A DNA stretch of 64,000 nucleotides from Berghia stephanieae (GCA_034508935.3 CM067448.1:1360418-1424417); one strand, 5' to 3'; positions 46,279 through 59,206 are shown, counted from the stretch's first letter. The notes: a model not told the origin generated them from the sequence alone. Numbers and translations are program-made.

Positions 46279-49200
46279 AAGCTTTTTGGTGAGATTTGAT
46301 ATAACAACATGTTCCATCGGCACAGCTTTTTGGTGAGATTTGATATAACAACATGTTCCATCGACACAGCTTTTTGGTGAGATTTGATATAACAACATGT
46401 TCCATCGGCACAGCTTTTTGGTGAGATTTGATATAACAACATGTTCCATCGGCACAGCTTTTTGGTGAGATTTGATACAACATGTTCCATCGGCACAGCT
46501 TTTTGGTGAGATTTGATATAACATGTTCCATCGACACAGCTTTTTGGTGAGATTTGATATAACAACATGTTCCATCGGCACAGCTTTTTGGTGAGATTTG
46601 ATATAACAACATGTTCCATCGGCACAGCTTTTTGGTGAGATTTGATATAACAACATGTTCCATCGGCACAGCTTTTTGGTGAGATTTGATATAACAACAT
46701 GTTCCATCGGCACAGCTTTTTGGTGAGATTTGATACAACACATTCCATCGGCACAGCTTTTTGGTGAGATTTGATATAACAACATGTTCCATCGGCACAG
46801 CTTTTTGGTGAGATTTGATATAACAACATGTTCCATCGGCACAGCTTTTTGGTGAGATTTGATATAACAACATGTTCCATCGGCACAGCTTTTTGGTGAG
46901 ATTTGATATAACAACATGTTCCATCGGCACAGCTTTTTGGTGAGATTTGATATAACAACATGTTCCATCGGCACAGCTTTTGGTGAGATTTGATATAACA
47001 ACATGTTCCATATCGGCACAGCTTTTTGGTGAGATTTGATATAACAACATGTTCCATCGGCACAGCTTTTTGGTGAGATTTGATATAAAACATGTTCCAT
47101 CGGCACAGCTTTTTGGTGAGATTTGATATAACAACATGTTCCATCGGCACAGCTTTTTGGTGAGATTTGATATAACAACATGTTCCATCGCACAGCTTTT
47201 TGGTGAGATTTGATATAACAACATGTTCCATCGCACACTTTTTGGTGAGATTTGATATAAAACATGTTCCATCGGCACAGCTTTTTTGGTGAGATTTGAT
47301 ATAACAACATGTTCCATCAGCACAGCTTTTTGGTGAGATTTGATATAACAAATGTTCCATCGCACAGCTTTTTGGTGAGATTTGATATAACAACATGTTC
47401 CATCGGCACAGCTTTTGGTGAGATTTGATATAACAACATGTTCCATCGGCACAGCTTTTTGGTGAGATTTGATACAACAACATGTTCATCGCACGCTTTT
47501 TGTGATTTGATAAACACAGTTCCATCGCACAGCTTTTGGTAGATTTGTAAACATGTTCATCGAACAGCTTTTGGTGAATTGATATAACAACATGTCCATG
47601 CACGCTTTTGTGAATTGATAACAACATTGAATTAAACAACATTTCCATACACAGCTTTTGTGAATTTGAATAACAACAGTTCCATCGCACAGCTTTTTGT
47701 GAGATTTGAAAACACAGTTCACGCACAGCTTTTTGGGAATTGATATACACGTCATCGCACGCTTTTGTGAATTGATAAAACATGTTCATCGACAAGTTTT
47801 GGTGAGATTGATATAACAACATTCATCAATTTGGTAATTTTATACATGTTATCAATTTTTTAATTTGAATAACAATTCATGACAAGCTTTTGGTGATTGA
47901 TAAACAACATTCCATCGGCAAGCTTTTGGTGAGATTTGATATAACACATGTCATCGCACAGCTTTTGTGAGATTTGATTAACAACATGTTCACGGCACAG
48001 CTTTTTGTGAGATTTGATATAACAACATGTTCCTCGGCACAGCTTTTGGTGAATTTGAATACAACATGTTCCATCGCACACTTTTTGGTGAGATTTGATA
48101 TAACATGTTCCATCGCACAGCTTTTTGGTGAGATTTGATTAACATGTTCCATCGACACAGCTTTTTGGTGAGATTTGATATAACAACATTTCCATCGCAC
48201 AGCTTTTTGGTGAGATTTGATATAACAACATGTTCCATCGGCACAGCTTTTTGGTGAGATTTGATATACAACATGTTCCATCGCACAGCTTTTGTGAATT
48301 TGATAAACACATTCCATCGCACAGCTTTTTGGTGAGATTTGATATAACAACATGTTCCATCGCACAGCTTTTGGTGAGATTTGATATAACAACATGTTCC
48401 ATCGCACAGCTTTTTGGTGAGATTTGATATAAAACATGTTCCATCGGCACAGCTTTTGGTGAGATTTGATATAAAACATGTTCCATGCACAGCTTTTTGG
48501 TGAGATTTGATATAACAACATGTTCCATCGCACAGCTTTTGGTGAGATTTGATATAACAACATGTTCCATGGCACAGCTTTTGGTGAGATTTGATATAAC
48601 AACATGTTCCATCGGCACAGCTTTTTGGTGAGATTTGATATAACACTGTTCCATCGCACAGCTTTTTGGTGAGATTTGGTATAACAACATGTTCCACGCA
48701 CGCTTTTTGGTGAGATTGATATAACAACATGTTCCATCGACACAGCTTTTTGGTGAGATTTGATTAAACACATTTCCATCGACACACTTTTTGGTGAGAT
48801 TTGATATAACAGTTCCATCGCACAGCTTTTTGGTGAATTTGATATAACAACATTTCCATCGCACAGCTTTTGTGAGATTTGTTTTAACAAATGTTCCATC
48901 GCACAGCTTTTGGTGAGATTTGATATAACAACATGTTCCATCGCACAGCTTTTTGGTGAGATTTGATATAACACATGTTCCATCGCACAGCTTTTGGTGA
49001 GATTTGTATAACAACATGTTCCATCGCACAGCTTTTTGGTGAGATTTGATATAACAACATGTTCCATCGCACAGCTTTTGGTGAGATTTGATATAACAAC
49101 ATGTTCCATCGACACAGCTTTTGGTGAGATTTGATATAAAACATTCCATAGCACAGCTTTTTGGTGAGATTTGATATAAACAAAAACATGTTCCATGCAC

Positions 49201-52200
49201 AGCTTTTGGTGAGATTTGATATAACAACATGTTCCATCGCACAGCTTTTTGGTGAGATTTGTATAACAATGTTCAACGGCACAGCTTTTGGTGAGATTTG
49301 ATATAACAACATGTTCCATCGACACAGCTTTTTGGTGAGATTTGATATAACAACATGTTCCATCGACACAGCTTTTTGGTGAGATTTGATATAACAACAT
49401 GTTCCATCGGCAAAGTTTTTTGGTGAGATTTGATATAACAACATGTTCCATCGGCACAGCTTTTTGGTGAGATTTGATACAACACATTCCATCGGCACAG
49501 CTTTTTGGTGAGATTTGATATAACAACATTCCATCGACACAGCTTTTGGTGAGATTTGATATAACATGTTCCATCGGCACAGCTTTTTGGTGAGATTTGA
49601 TATAACAACATGTTCCATCGGCACAGCTTTTGGTGAGATTTGATATAACAACATGTTCCATCAGCACAGCTTTTTGGTAGATTTGATATAACAACATGTT
49701 CCATCGGCACAGCTTTTTGGTGAGATTTGATATAACAACATGTTCCATCAGCACAGCTTTTTGGTAGATTTGATAACAACAGTTCCATAGGCACAGCTTT
49801 TGGTGAGATTTGATATAACAACATGTTCCATCGGCACAGCTTTTTGGTGAGATTTGATATAACAACATGTTCCATCGGCACAGCTTTTTGGTGAGATTTG
49901 ATATAACAACACATTCCATCGACACAGCTTTTTGGTGAGATTTGATATAACAACATGTTCCATCGGCACAGCTTTTTGGTGAGATTTAATATAACAACAC
50001 ATTCCATCGACACAGCTTTTTGGTGAGATTTGATATACAACACATTCCATCGACACAGCTTTTTGGTGAGATTTGATATAACAACATGTTCCATCGACAC
50101 AGCTTTTTGGTGAGATTTGATATAACAACATGTTCCATCGGCACAGCTTTTTGGTGAGATTTGATACAACACATTCCATCTGCACAGCGTTTTTGGTGAG
50201 ATTTGATATAACAACATGTTCCATCGCACAGCTTTTGGTGAGATTTGATATAACAACATGTTCCATAGCACAGCTTTTTGGTGAGATTTGATATAACAAC
50301 ATGTTCCATCGACACAGCTTTTGGTGAGATTTGATATAACAACATGTTCCATCGGCACAGCTTTTTGGTGAGATTTGATATAACAACATGTTCCATCGGC
50401 ACAGCTTTTTGGTGAGATTTGATATAACATGTTCCATCGGCACAGCTTTTTGGTGAGATTTGATATAACAACATGTTCCATCGGCACAGCTTTTTGGTGA
50501 GATTTGATATAACAACATGTTCCATCGACACAGCTTTTTGGTGAGATTTGATATAACAACACATTCCATCGACACAGCTTTTTGGTGAGATTTGATATAA
50601 CAACACATTCCATCGACACAGCTTTTTGGTGTAATTTGATATAACAACACATTCCATCGACACAGCTTTTGGTGAGATTTGATATAACAACATTTCCATG
50701 GCACAGCTTTTTGGTGAGATTTGATATAACAACATGTTCATCGGCACAGCTTTTTGGTGAGATTTGATATAACATGTTCCATTGGCACAGCTTTTTGGTG
50801 AGATTTGATATAACAACATGTTCCATCGACACAGCTTTTTGGTGAGATTTGATATAACATGTTCCATCGACACAGCTTTTTGGTGAGATTTGATATAACA
50901 ACATGTTCCATCGACACAGCTTTTTGGTGAGATTTGATATAACAACATGTTCCATCGACACAGCTTTTTGGTGAGATTTGATATAACAACATGTTCCATC
51001 GACACAGCTTTTTGGTGAGATTTGATATAACAACATGTTCCATCGACACAGCTTTTTGGTGAGATTGATACAACAACATGTTCCATCGACACAGCTTTTT
51101 GGTGAGATTTGATATAACAACATGTTCCATCGACACAGCTTTTTGGTGAGATTTGATATAACAACATGTTCCATCGACACAGCTTTTTGGTGAGATTTGA
51201 TATAACAACATGTTCCATCGACACAGCTTTTTGGTGAGATTTGATATAACAACATGTTCCATCGACACAGCTTTTTGGTGAGATTTGATATAACAACATG
51301 TTCCATCGACACAGCTTTTTGGTGAGATTTGATATAACAACATGTTCCATCGACACAGCTTTTTGGTGAGATTTGATATAACAACATGTTCCATCGGCAC
51401 ACCTTTTTGGTGAGATTTGATATAACATGTTCCATCGACACAGCTTTTTGGTGAGATTTGATATAACATGTTCCATCGACACAGCTTTTGGTGAGATTTG
51501 ATACAACAACATGTTCCATCGACACAGCTTTTTGGTGAGATTTGATATAACATGTTCCATCGACACAGCTTTTTGGTGAGATTTGATATAACATGTTCCA
51601 TCGACACAGCTTTTTGGTGAGATTCGATATAACAACATGTTCCATCGACACAGCTTTTTGGTGAGATTTGATATAACAACATGTTCCATCGGCACAGCTT
51701 TTTGGTGAGATTTGATATAACATGTTCCATCGACACAGCTTTTTGGTGAGATTTGATATAACAACATGTTCCATCGACACAGCTTTTTGGTGAGATTTGA
51801 TATAACAACATGTTCCATCGGCACAGCTTTTTGGTGAGATTTGATATAACATGTTCCATCGGCACAGCTTTTTGGTGAGATTTGATATAACAACATGTTC
51901 CATCGACACAGCTTTTTGGTGAGATTTGATATAACAACATGTTCCATCGACACAGCTTTTTGGTGAGATTTGATACAACAACATGTTCCATCGGCACAGC
52001 TTTTTGGTGAGATTTGATATAACAACATGTTCCATCGACACAGCTTTTTGGTGAGATTTGATATAACAACATGTTCCATCGACACAGCTTTTTGGTGAGA
52101 TTTGATATAACAACATGTTCCATCGGCACAGCTTTTTGGTGAGATTTGATACAACACATTCCATCGACACAGCTTTTTGGTGAGATTTGATACAACACAT

Positions 52201-52433
52201 TCCATCGACACAGCTTTTTGGTGAGATTTGATATAACAACATGTTCCATCGGCACAGCTTTTTGGTGAGATTTGATACAACATGTTCCATCGGCACAGCT
52301 TTTTGGTGAGATTTGATATAACAACATGTTCCATCGACACAGCTTTTTGGTGAGATTTGATATAACAACATGTTCCATCGACACAGCTTTTTGGTGAGAT
52401 TTGATATAACAACATGTTCCATCGGCACAGCGT
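46279..52433. repeat. 44-bp satellite A in ALDH intron 5
   Basis: About 140 units of CACAGCTTTTTGGTGAGATT plus TGATATAACAACATGTTCCA and TCGG/TCGA. Common variants are a 3-bp shorter form (AACATG for AACAACATG) and GATACAAC. At 47480-48080 the units are badly eroded. The minus strand of a perfect unit has no stop in any phase and 44 is not a multiple of 3, so frames of over 1000 codons appear; I do not treat them as genes. The same satellite, inverted, lies at 57131-59206. Confidence 0.97.
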
Positions 52434-52506
52434 GTAAATTTCCTCCTTTTTCAACATGTAGAGTTGAGACCTATGATGTTTTTATTTTTAACTTCTCTCC
52501 TTGTGC

Positions 52507-52794
52507 GGCTATTTGGTCTTGTGGTATGACACTCGCTTTCGAATTGGAAGCCGTCATGGTTTGAGCATCGCTCATTGCATAGTTGAGTCCTTGGAAAAGG
52601 CTCTTTACTCACATTCTCTCAGGTGTAAAATGAGTACCTGTTTATTAACAGTGTTGTCTCTGTCAGAAAAAGTTGTAATATCGCCTAACATGCGTGATGT
52701 CTCGTTTGACATGTTACGTGTTGCAGTTAGACAGGGACCTTTTGTAAAGTGCTTTGAGAATGTTTAAAGAGTTTGTGCTTTTTAAAAGCTCAGT
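52507..52794 (+). mobile_element. tRNA-derived SINE, copy 5
   Basis: The only plus-strand copy: GGCTATTTGGTCTTGTGG head, B-box-like GGTTTGAGC, tail TGTGCTTTTTAAAAGCTC. It ends about 30 bp before exon 6. Confidence 0.85.
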
Positions 52795-52824
52795 TTGAAA
52801 AAATATGTTTTCCTTTCCATCCAG

Positions 52825-52929
52825 ATCATCTTTCATCAACCAGGGAGAAGTATGTCTGTGTACCAGTCGTGTTTTTGTACAGAAGAACAGCTATGATAAA
52901 TTCTTACAGGCCTTTGTGGCAAAAGCAAA
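52825..52929 (+). CDS. ALDH8A1: ALDH8A1-like, coding exon 6 (active-site cysteine)
   Basis: Acceptor ATCCAG, donor GTAAGG at 52930. Encodes SSFINQGEVCLCTSRVFVQK, then NSYDKFLQAFVAKA; the F-x3-G-E-x-C signature gives catalytic C284. An antisense copy with one replacement (Ala to Ser in LQAFVA) lies at 56630-56734. Confidence 0.93.
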
Positions 52930-52949
52930 GTAAGGCAGATGATTGATGG

Positions 52950-53216
52950 CAATGATGATGATGATGATGATGATGATGAAGGTGATGAAGATGATGAGGA
53001 TGATCATGCTGATGATGTTGATGATAATGATGATGAAGGTGATGATGATGAGGATGATCATGATGTTGATGATAATGATGATGAAGATGATGATGATGAT
53101 GTTGATGGCAATGATGATGATGACCGTTATGAGGATGTTGATGATGATGGTAATGAGGATGTTGATTATGATGATGACGACGATTATGATGAGGATGATG
53201 ATGATGATGTTGTAGT
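52950..53216. repeat. GAT compound microsatellite
   Basis: Acidic-looking or Met-rich frames over it are artefacts. Mirrored at about 56341-56610. Confidence 0.92.
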
Positions 53217-53293
53217 CATAATGTCCTTAAAACTGGAGTATATTTAAATTGTGTATCATGACACAGACAAGCACAATTGCTTGTTACCCTTTA

Positions 53294-53824
53294 GATATTC
53301 GATGGGGTCTTTGACCTCTCATGGGGGCAGGAGGACACTTGTTGTGTCTTCTATCTACCTTTATCTGTTTTCTGAGTTGCTTTCTGTCTTTTCTTGAAAT
53401 GGGATTACTTAGTTTTGTTCTGGCCCATGCCAGAGTCCTTGGCTGAGAGAGAAACAGTCAAATGTATAGAATTAGTTTTGGGAGATTATATTTTTTCCTT
53501 GTAAATCATCTCTCTGTTATGCAGTGTTAGTTATATTTTTTTTTTTGTTTAGAACATATATTGTGAACTTTTGAGTTTATTCCTGTTAGTGGGATCTTGT
53601 GCCGGTGTATGGATGAGACTTTTAGGTGATTTCAAACTAAGTATATTGATGGCATGCCCTTGGAATCTACATTTATTTCCTATTTTAACTAATTCACCTT
53701 TTGTCTTCCTTTTTATTGGGTGCTTTGTTTGTGTTTCTTGAAATTTATTACCATCCCATTTTCTTCCTTCTTACTGATGCTGATATGACCTAAATGTGTT
53801 GCAAACGCTGCAAAACCCTTAAAA
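53294..53824 (+). mobile_element. SINE-like retroposon, full-length copy
   Basis: Starts GATGGGGTCTTTGACCTC and ends GCAAACGCTGCAAAACCCTT; more diverged than the copies at 44 and 30354. Only its first 110 bp or so are present in the inverted arm. Confidence 0.82.
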
Positions 53825-53924
53825 ACAAAAAAAAAACTCCCAAAACAAACAGTTTTTCTCTGTTGAATCCGCTGTCATTTCATCTCACAACAGTTTAAGA
53901 CATTTTCTGGCAAAGATGATCAAA

Positions 53925-54030
53925 CCACCCAACAATGGCCGCCGCATTCCACAACTTTCTCTTTTGAAGAGAAGTGCTGAGAATTGAGTGGACTTGGAGT
54001 AACATTCAGATTCAGATTTAATATCCCTTG
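53925..54030 (+). mobile_element. LINE 3' end remnant
   Basis: Shares AACAATGGC, GCTGAGAATTGAGTGGACTT-like and ACATTCAGATTCAGATT with the LINE fossil tail near 5610-5705. Confidence 0.5.
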
Positions 54031-54092
54031 GTGTTTTCACTGTGATTATAATATTGTTATCTCTCTATCCATGTTTTGGTTACAATGGACAG

Positions 54093-54264
54093 AAATCTGA
54101 CAGTTGGTGATCCCAGGAGCCAAGAGACATTTTGTGGTGCCGTCATCAGCAAGCAGCACCGAGACAAGATTGTGGGTTACATTGAGGGGGCCAGAAAATC
54201 TGGGGCTTCCATTTTGTGTGGGCACGGGGTGCAGAGTCTGGCCTTGCCAGATAGGTGTAAAAAC
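54093..54264 (+). CDS. ALDH8A1: ALDH8A1-like, coding exon 7
   Basis: Acceptor GGACAG (the exon starts at 54093 because only this AG joins exon 6 in frame, making Lys), donor GTATGT at 54265. Encodes NLTVGDPRSQETFCGAVISK, then RDKIVGYIEGARKSGASILC and SLALPDRCKN. Satellite B begins within about 10 bp of the donor. Confidence 0.88.
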
Positions 54265-54271
54265 GTATGTA

Positions 54272-56152
54272 TCAAATCTCATTGTTTGAAATTGTGTGAA
54301 ATCTCATTGTTAGGAATTGTGTGAAATCTCATTGTTAGAAATTGTGTGAAATCTCATTGATAGGAATTGTGTGAAATCTCATTGTTAGGAATTATGTGAA
54401 ATCTCATTGTTAGAAATTGTGTGAAATCTCATTGTTAGGAATTGTGTGAAATCTCATTGTTAGGAATTGTGTGAAATCTCATTGTTAGAAATTGTGTGAA
54501 ATCTCATTGTTAGGAATTGTGTGAAATCTCATTGTTAGAAATTGTGTGAAATCTCATTGTTAGGAATTGTGTGAAATCTCATTGTTAGAAATTGTGTGAA
54601 ATCTCATTGTTAGGAATTATGTGAAATCTCATTGTTAGGAATTATGTGAAATCTCATTGTTAGAAATTGTGTGAAATCTCATTGTTAGAAATTGTGTGAA
54701 ATCTCATTGTTAGAAATTGTGTGAAATCTCATTGTTAGGAATTATGTGAAATCTCATTGTTAGAAATTGTGTGAAATCTCATTGTTAGAAATTGTGTGAA
54801 ATCTCATTGTTAGAAATTGTGTGAAATCTCATTGTTAGAAATTGTGTGAAATCTCATTGTTAGGAATTGTGTGAAATCTCATTGTAAGGAATTGTGTGAA
54901 ATCTCATTGTTAGAAATTGTGTGAAATCTCATTGTTAGAAATTGTGTGAAATCTCATTGTTAGGAATTATGTGAAATCTCATTGTTAGGAATTATGTGAA
55001 ATCTCATTGTTAGAAATTGTGTGAAATCTCATTGTTAGAAATTGTGTGAAATCTCATTGTTAGAAATTGTGTGAAATCTCATTGTTAGAAATTGTGTGAA
55101 ATCTCATTGTTAGGAATTATGTGAAATCTCATTGTTAGAAATTGTGTGAAATCTCATTGTTAGAAATTGTGTGAAATCTCATTGTTAGAAATTGTGTGAA
55201 ATCTCATTGTTAGAAATTGTGTGAAATCTCATTGTTAGAAATTGTGTGAAATCTCATTGTTAGGAATTGTGTGAAATCTCATTGTTAGGAATTGTGTGAA
55301 ATCTCATTGTTAGGAATTGTGTGAAATCTCATTGTTAGGAATTGTGTGAAATCTCATTGTTAGGAATTGTGTGAAATCTCATTGTTAGGAATTGTGTGAA
55401 ATCTCATTGTTAGGAATTATGTGAAATCTCATTGTTAGGAATTGTGTGAAATCTCATTGTTAGGAATTGTGTGAAATCTCATTTTTAGGAATTGTGTGAA
55501 ATCTCATTGTTAGGAATTGTGTGAAATCTCATTGTTAGAAATTGTGTGAAATCTCATTGTTAGGAATTGTGTGAAATCTCATTGTTAGGAATTGTGTGAA
55601 ATCTCATTGTAAGGAATTATGTGAAATCTCATTGTAAGGAATTGTGTGAAATCTCATTGTTAGGAATTGTGTGAAATCTCATTGTTAGGAATTGTGTGAA
55701 ATCTCATTGTTAGGAATTGTGTGAAATCTCATTGTTAGGAATTATGTGAAATCTCATTGTTAGGAATTGTGTGAAATCTCATTGTAAGGAATTGTGTGAA
55801 ATCTCATTGTAAGGAATTGTGTGAAATCTCATTGTTAGAAATTGTGTGAAATCTCATTGTTAGGAATTATGTGAAATCTCATTGTTAGGAATTGTGTGAA
55901 ATCTCATTGTTAGGAATTATGTGAAATCTCATTGTTAGGAATTGTGTGAAATCTCATTGTAAGGAATTGTGTGAAATCTCATTGTAAGGAATTGTGTGAA
56001 ATCTCATTGTTAGGAATTGTGTGAAATCTCATTGTAAGGAATTGTGTGAAATCTCATTGTAAGGAATTATGTGAAATCTCATTGTTAGTAATTGTGTGAA
56101 ATCTCATTGTTAGAAATTGTGTGAAATCTCATTGTTAGAAATTGTGTGAAAT
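54272..56152. repeat. 25-bp satellite B, first block
   Basis: About 75 units of TTAGGAATTGTGTGAAATCT plus CATTG, with TTAGAAATT and TAAGGAATT variants. It starts directly behind the exon 7 donor and ends at the joint with inverted arm A. Confidence 0.97.
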
Positions 56153-56575
56153 CCCATTTCAAGAAAAGACAGAAAGCAACTCAGAAAACAGATAAAGGTA
56201 GATAGAAGACACAACACGTGTCCTCCTGCCCCCATGAGAGGTCAAAGACCCCATCGAATATCTAAAGGGTAACAAGCAATTGTGCTTGTCTGTGTCATGA
56301 TACACAATTTAAATATACTCCAGTTTTAAGGACATTATGACTACAACATCATCATCATCATCCTCATCATAATCGTCGTCATCATCATAATCAACATCCT
56401 CATTACCATCATCATCAACATCCTCATAACAGTCATCATCATCATTGCCATCAACATCATCATCATCATCTTCATCATCATTATCATCAACATCATGATC
56501 ATCCTCATCATCATCACCTTCATCATCATTATCATCAACATCATCATCATGATCATCCTCATCATCTTCATCACC

Positions 56576-56607
<32 letters not shown>

Positions 56608-56629
56608 TGCCATCAATCATCTGCCTTAC

Positions 56630-56734
56630 TTTGCTTTTGCCACAAAGGACTGTAAGAATTTATCATAGCTGTTCTTCTGTACAAAAACACGACTGGTACA
56701 CAGACATACTTCTCCCTGGTTGATGAAAGATGAT
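56630..56734 (-). pseudogene. Antisense copy of ALDH8A1-like exon 6
   Basis: Complete exon with both splice sites in reverse orientation, one nonsynonymous difference from the sense copy (GCC to TCC). It cannot be used in the sense transcript. Confidence 0.9.
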
Positions 56735-56764
56735 CTGGATGGAAAGGAAAACATATTTTTTCAA

Positions 56765-57052
56765 ACTGAGCTTTTAAAAAGCACAAACTCTTTAAACATT
56801 CTCAAAGCACTTTACAAAAGGTCCCTGTCTAACAGCAACACGTAACATGTCAAACGAGACATCACGTGTGTTAGGCGATATTACAACTTTTTCTGACAGA
56901 GACAACACTGTTAATAAACAGGTACTCATTTTACACCTGAGAGAATGTGAGTAAAGAGCCTTTTCCAAGGACTCAACTATGCAATGAGCGATGCTCAAAC
57001 CATGGCGGCTTCCAATTCGAAAGCGAGTGTCATACCACAAGACCAAATAGCC
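56765..57052 (-). mobile_element. tRNA-derived SINE, copy 6 (duplicate of copy 5)
   Basis: Arose through the inverted duplication, not by its own insertion: the same flanks as copy 5 on both sides. Confidence 0.88.
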
Positions 57053-57130
57053 GCACAAGGAAAGAAGTTAAAAATAAAACATCATAGGTCTCAACTCTAC
57101 ATGTTGAAAAAGGAGGACATTTACACGCTG

Positions 57131-59206
57131 TGTCGATGGAACATGTTATATCAAATCTCACCAAAAAGCTGTGTCGATGGAACATGTTGTTATATCAAAT
57201 CTCACCAAAAAGCTGTGTCGATGGAACATGTTGTTATATCAAATCTCACCAAAAAGCTGTGTCGATGGAACATGTTGTTATATCAAATCTCACCAAAAAG
57301 CTGTGCTGATGGAACATGTTGTTATATCAAATCTCACCAAAAAGCTGTGCCGATGGAACATGTTGTTATATCAAATCTCACCAAAAAGCTGTGCCGATGG
57401 AACATGTTGTTATATCAAATCTCACCAAAAAGCTGTGTCGATGGAACATGTTGTTATATCAAATCTCACCAAAAAGCTGTGTCGATGGAACATGTTGTTA
57501 TATCAAATCTCACCAAAAAGCTGTGTCGATGGAACATGTTGTTATATCAAATCTCACCAAAAAGCTGTGCCTATGGAACATGTTGTTATATCAAATCTCA
57601 CCAAAAAGCTGTGCCGATGGAACATGTTATATCAAATCTCACCAAAAAGCTGTGCCGATGGAACATGTTGTTATATCAAATCTCACCAAAAAGCTGTGCC
57701 GATGGAACATGTTGTTATATCAAATCTCACCAAAAAGCTGTGCCGATGGAACATGTTATATCAAATCTCACCAAAAAGCTGTGCCTATGGAACATGTTGT
57801 TATATCAAATCTCACCAAAAAGCTGTGTCGATGGAATGTGTTGTTGTATCAAATCTCACCAAAAAGCTGTGCTGATGGAACATGTTATATCAAATCTCAC
57901 CAAAAAGCTGTGCCGATGGAACATGTTATATCAAATCTCACCAAAAAGCTGTGTCGATGGAACATGTTGTTATATCAAATCTCACCAAAAAGCTGTGTCG
58001 ATGGAACATGTTGTTATATCAAATCTCACCAAAAAGCTGTGCCGATGGAACATGTTGTTATATCAAATCTCACCAAAAAGCTGTGCCGATGGAACATGTT
58101 GTTATATCAAATCTCACCAAAAAGCTGTGCCGATGGAACATGTTGTTATATCAAATCTCACCAAAAAGCTGTGCCGATGGAACATGTTATATCAAATCTC
58201 ACCAAAAAGCTGTGCCGATGGAACATGTTGTATCAAATCTCACCAAAAAGCTGTGCCGATGGAACATGTTGTATCAAATCTCACCAAAAAGCTGTGTCGA
58301 TGGAACATGTTGTTATATCAAATCTCACCAAAAAGCTGTGTCGATGGAATTGTTTTATATCAAATCTCACCAAAAAGCTGTGTCGATGGAATGTGTTGTT
58401 ATATCAAATCTCACCAAAAAGCTGTGCCGATGGAACATGTTGTTATATCAAATCTCACCAAAAAGCTGTGCCGATGGAACATGTTATATCAAATCTCACC
58501 AAAAAGCTGTGCCGATGGAACATGTTATTTAAATCTCACCAAAAAGCTGTGCCGATGGAACATGTTATATCAAATCTCACCAAAAAGCTGTGTCGATGGA
58601 ACATGTTGTTATATCAAATCTCACCAAAAAGCTGTGCCGATGGAACATGTTGTTATATCAAATCTCACCAAAAAGCTGTGACGATGGAACATGTTGTTTA
58701 ATCAAATCTCACCAAAAGCTGTGTCGATGGAACATGTTGTTATATCAAATCTCACCAAAATGCTGTGTCGATGGAACATGTTATATCAAATCTCACCAAA
58801 AAGCTGTGTCGATGGAACATGTTGTTTATATCAAATCTCACCAAAAAGCTGTGCCGATGGAACATGTTGTTATATCAAATCTCACCAAAAGCTGTGCCGA
58901 TGGAACTTATTGTTATATCAAATCTCACCAAAAAGCTGTGCTGATGGAACATGTTGTTATATCAAATCTCACCAAAAAGCTGTGTCGATGGAACATGTTG
59001 TTATATCAAATCTCACCAAAAAGCTGTGCCGATGGAACATGTTATATCAAATCTCACCAAAAAGCTGTGCCGATGGAACATGTTGTTATATCAAATCTCA
59101 CCAAAAAGCTGTGTCGATGGAACATGTTGTTATATCAAATCTCACCAAAAAGCTGTGTCGATGGAACATGTTATATCAAATCTCACCAAAAAGCTGTGCG
59201 ATGGAA
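57131..59206. repeat. 44-bp satellite A, inverted block
   Basis: About 47 units in the opposite orientation. The order of unit variants does not match the end of the left block unit by unit. Confidence 0.96.

Larger units (their letters stand above)
52433..53405 (+). repeat. Inverted duplication A, left arm (with exon 6)
   Basis: Reappears in reverse at 56151-57130 with about 1-2% substitutions and small indels, including a SINE, exon 6, a GAT array and the start of a retroposon. On the outer side both arms run into satellite A. Confidence 0.93.
56151..57130 (-). repeat. Inverted duplication A, right arm
   Basis: Reverse complement of 52433-53405. It joins satellite B at 56149-56158, where AATCYCAT is shared by both partners. 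Confidence 0.93.

Noticed and set aside
46279-52433. Array of p53-type half-sites (AACATGTTCC) in satellite A
   Set aside because: One position departs from the RRRCWWGYYY consensus and half-sites are 44 bp apart, so no proper paired site forms.
52939-56620. Asp-rich or Met-rich proteins in GAT arrays
   Set aside because: Trinucleotide repeat artefacts, mirrored by the inverted duplication.
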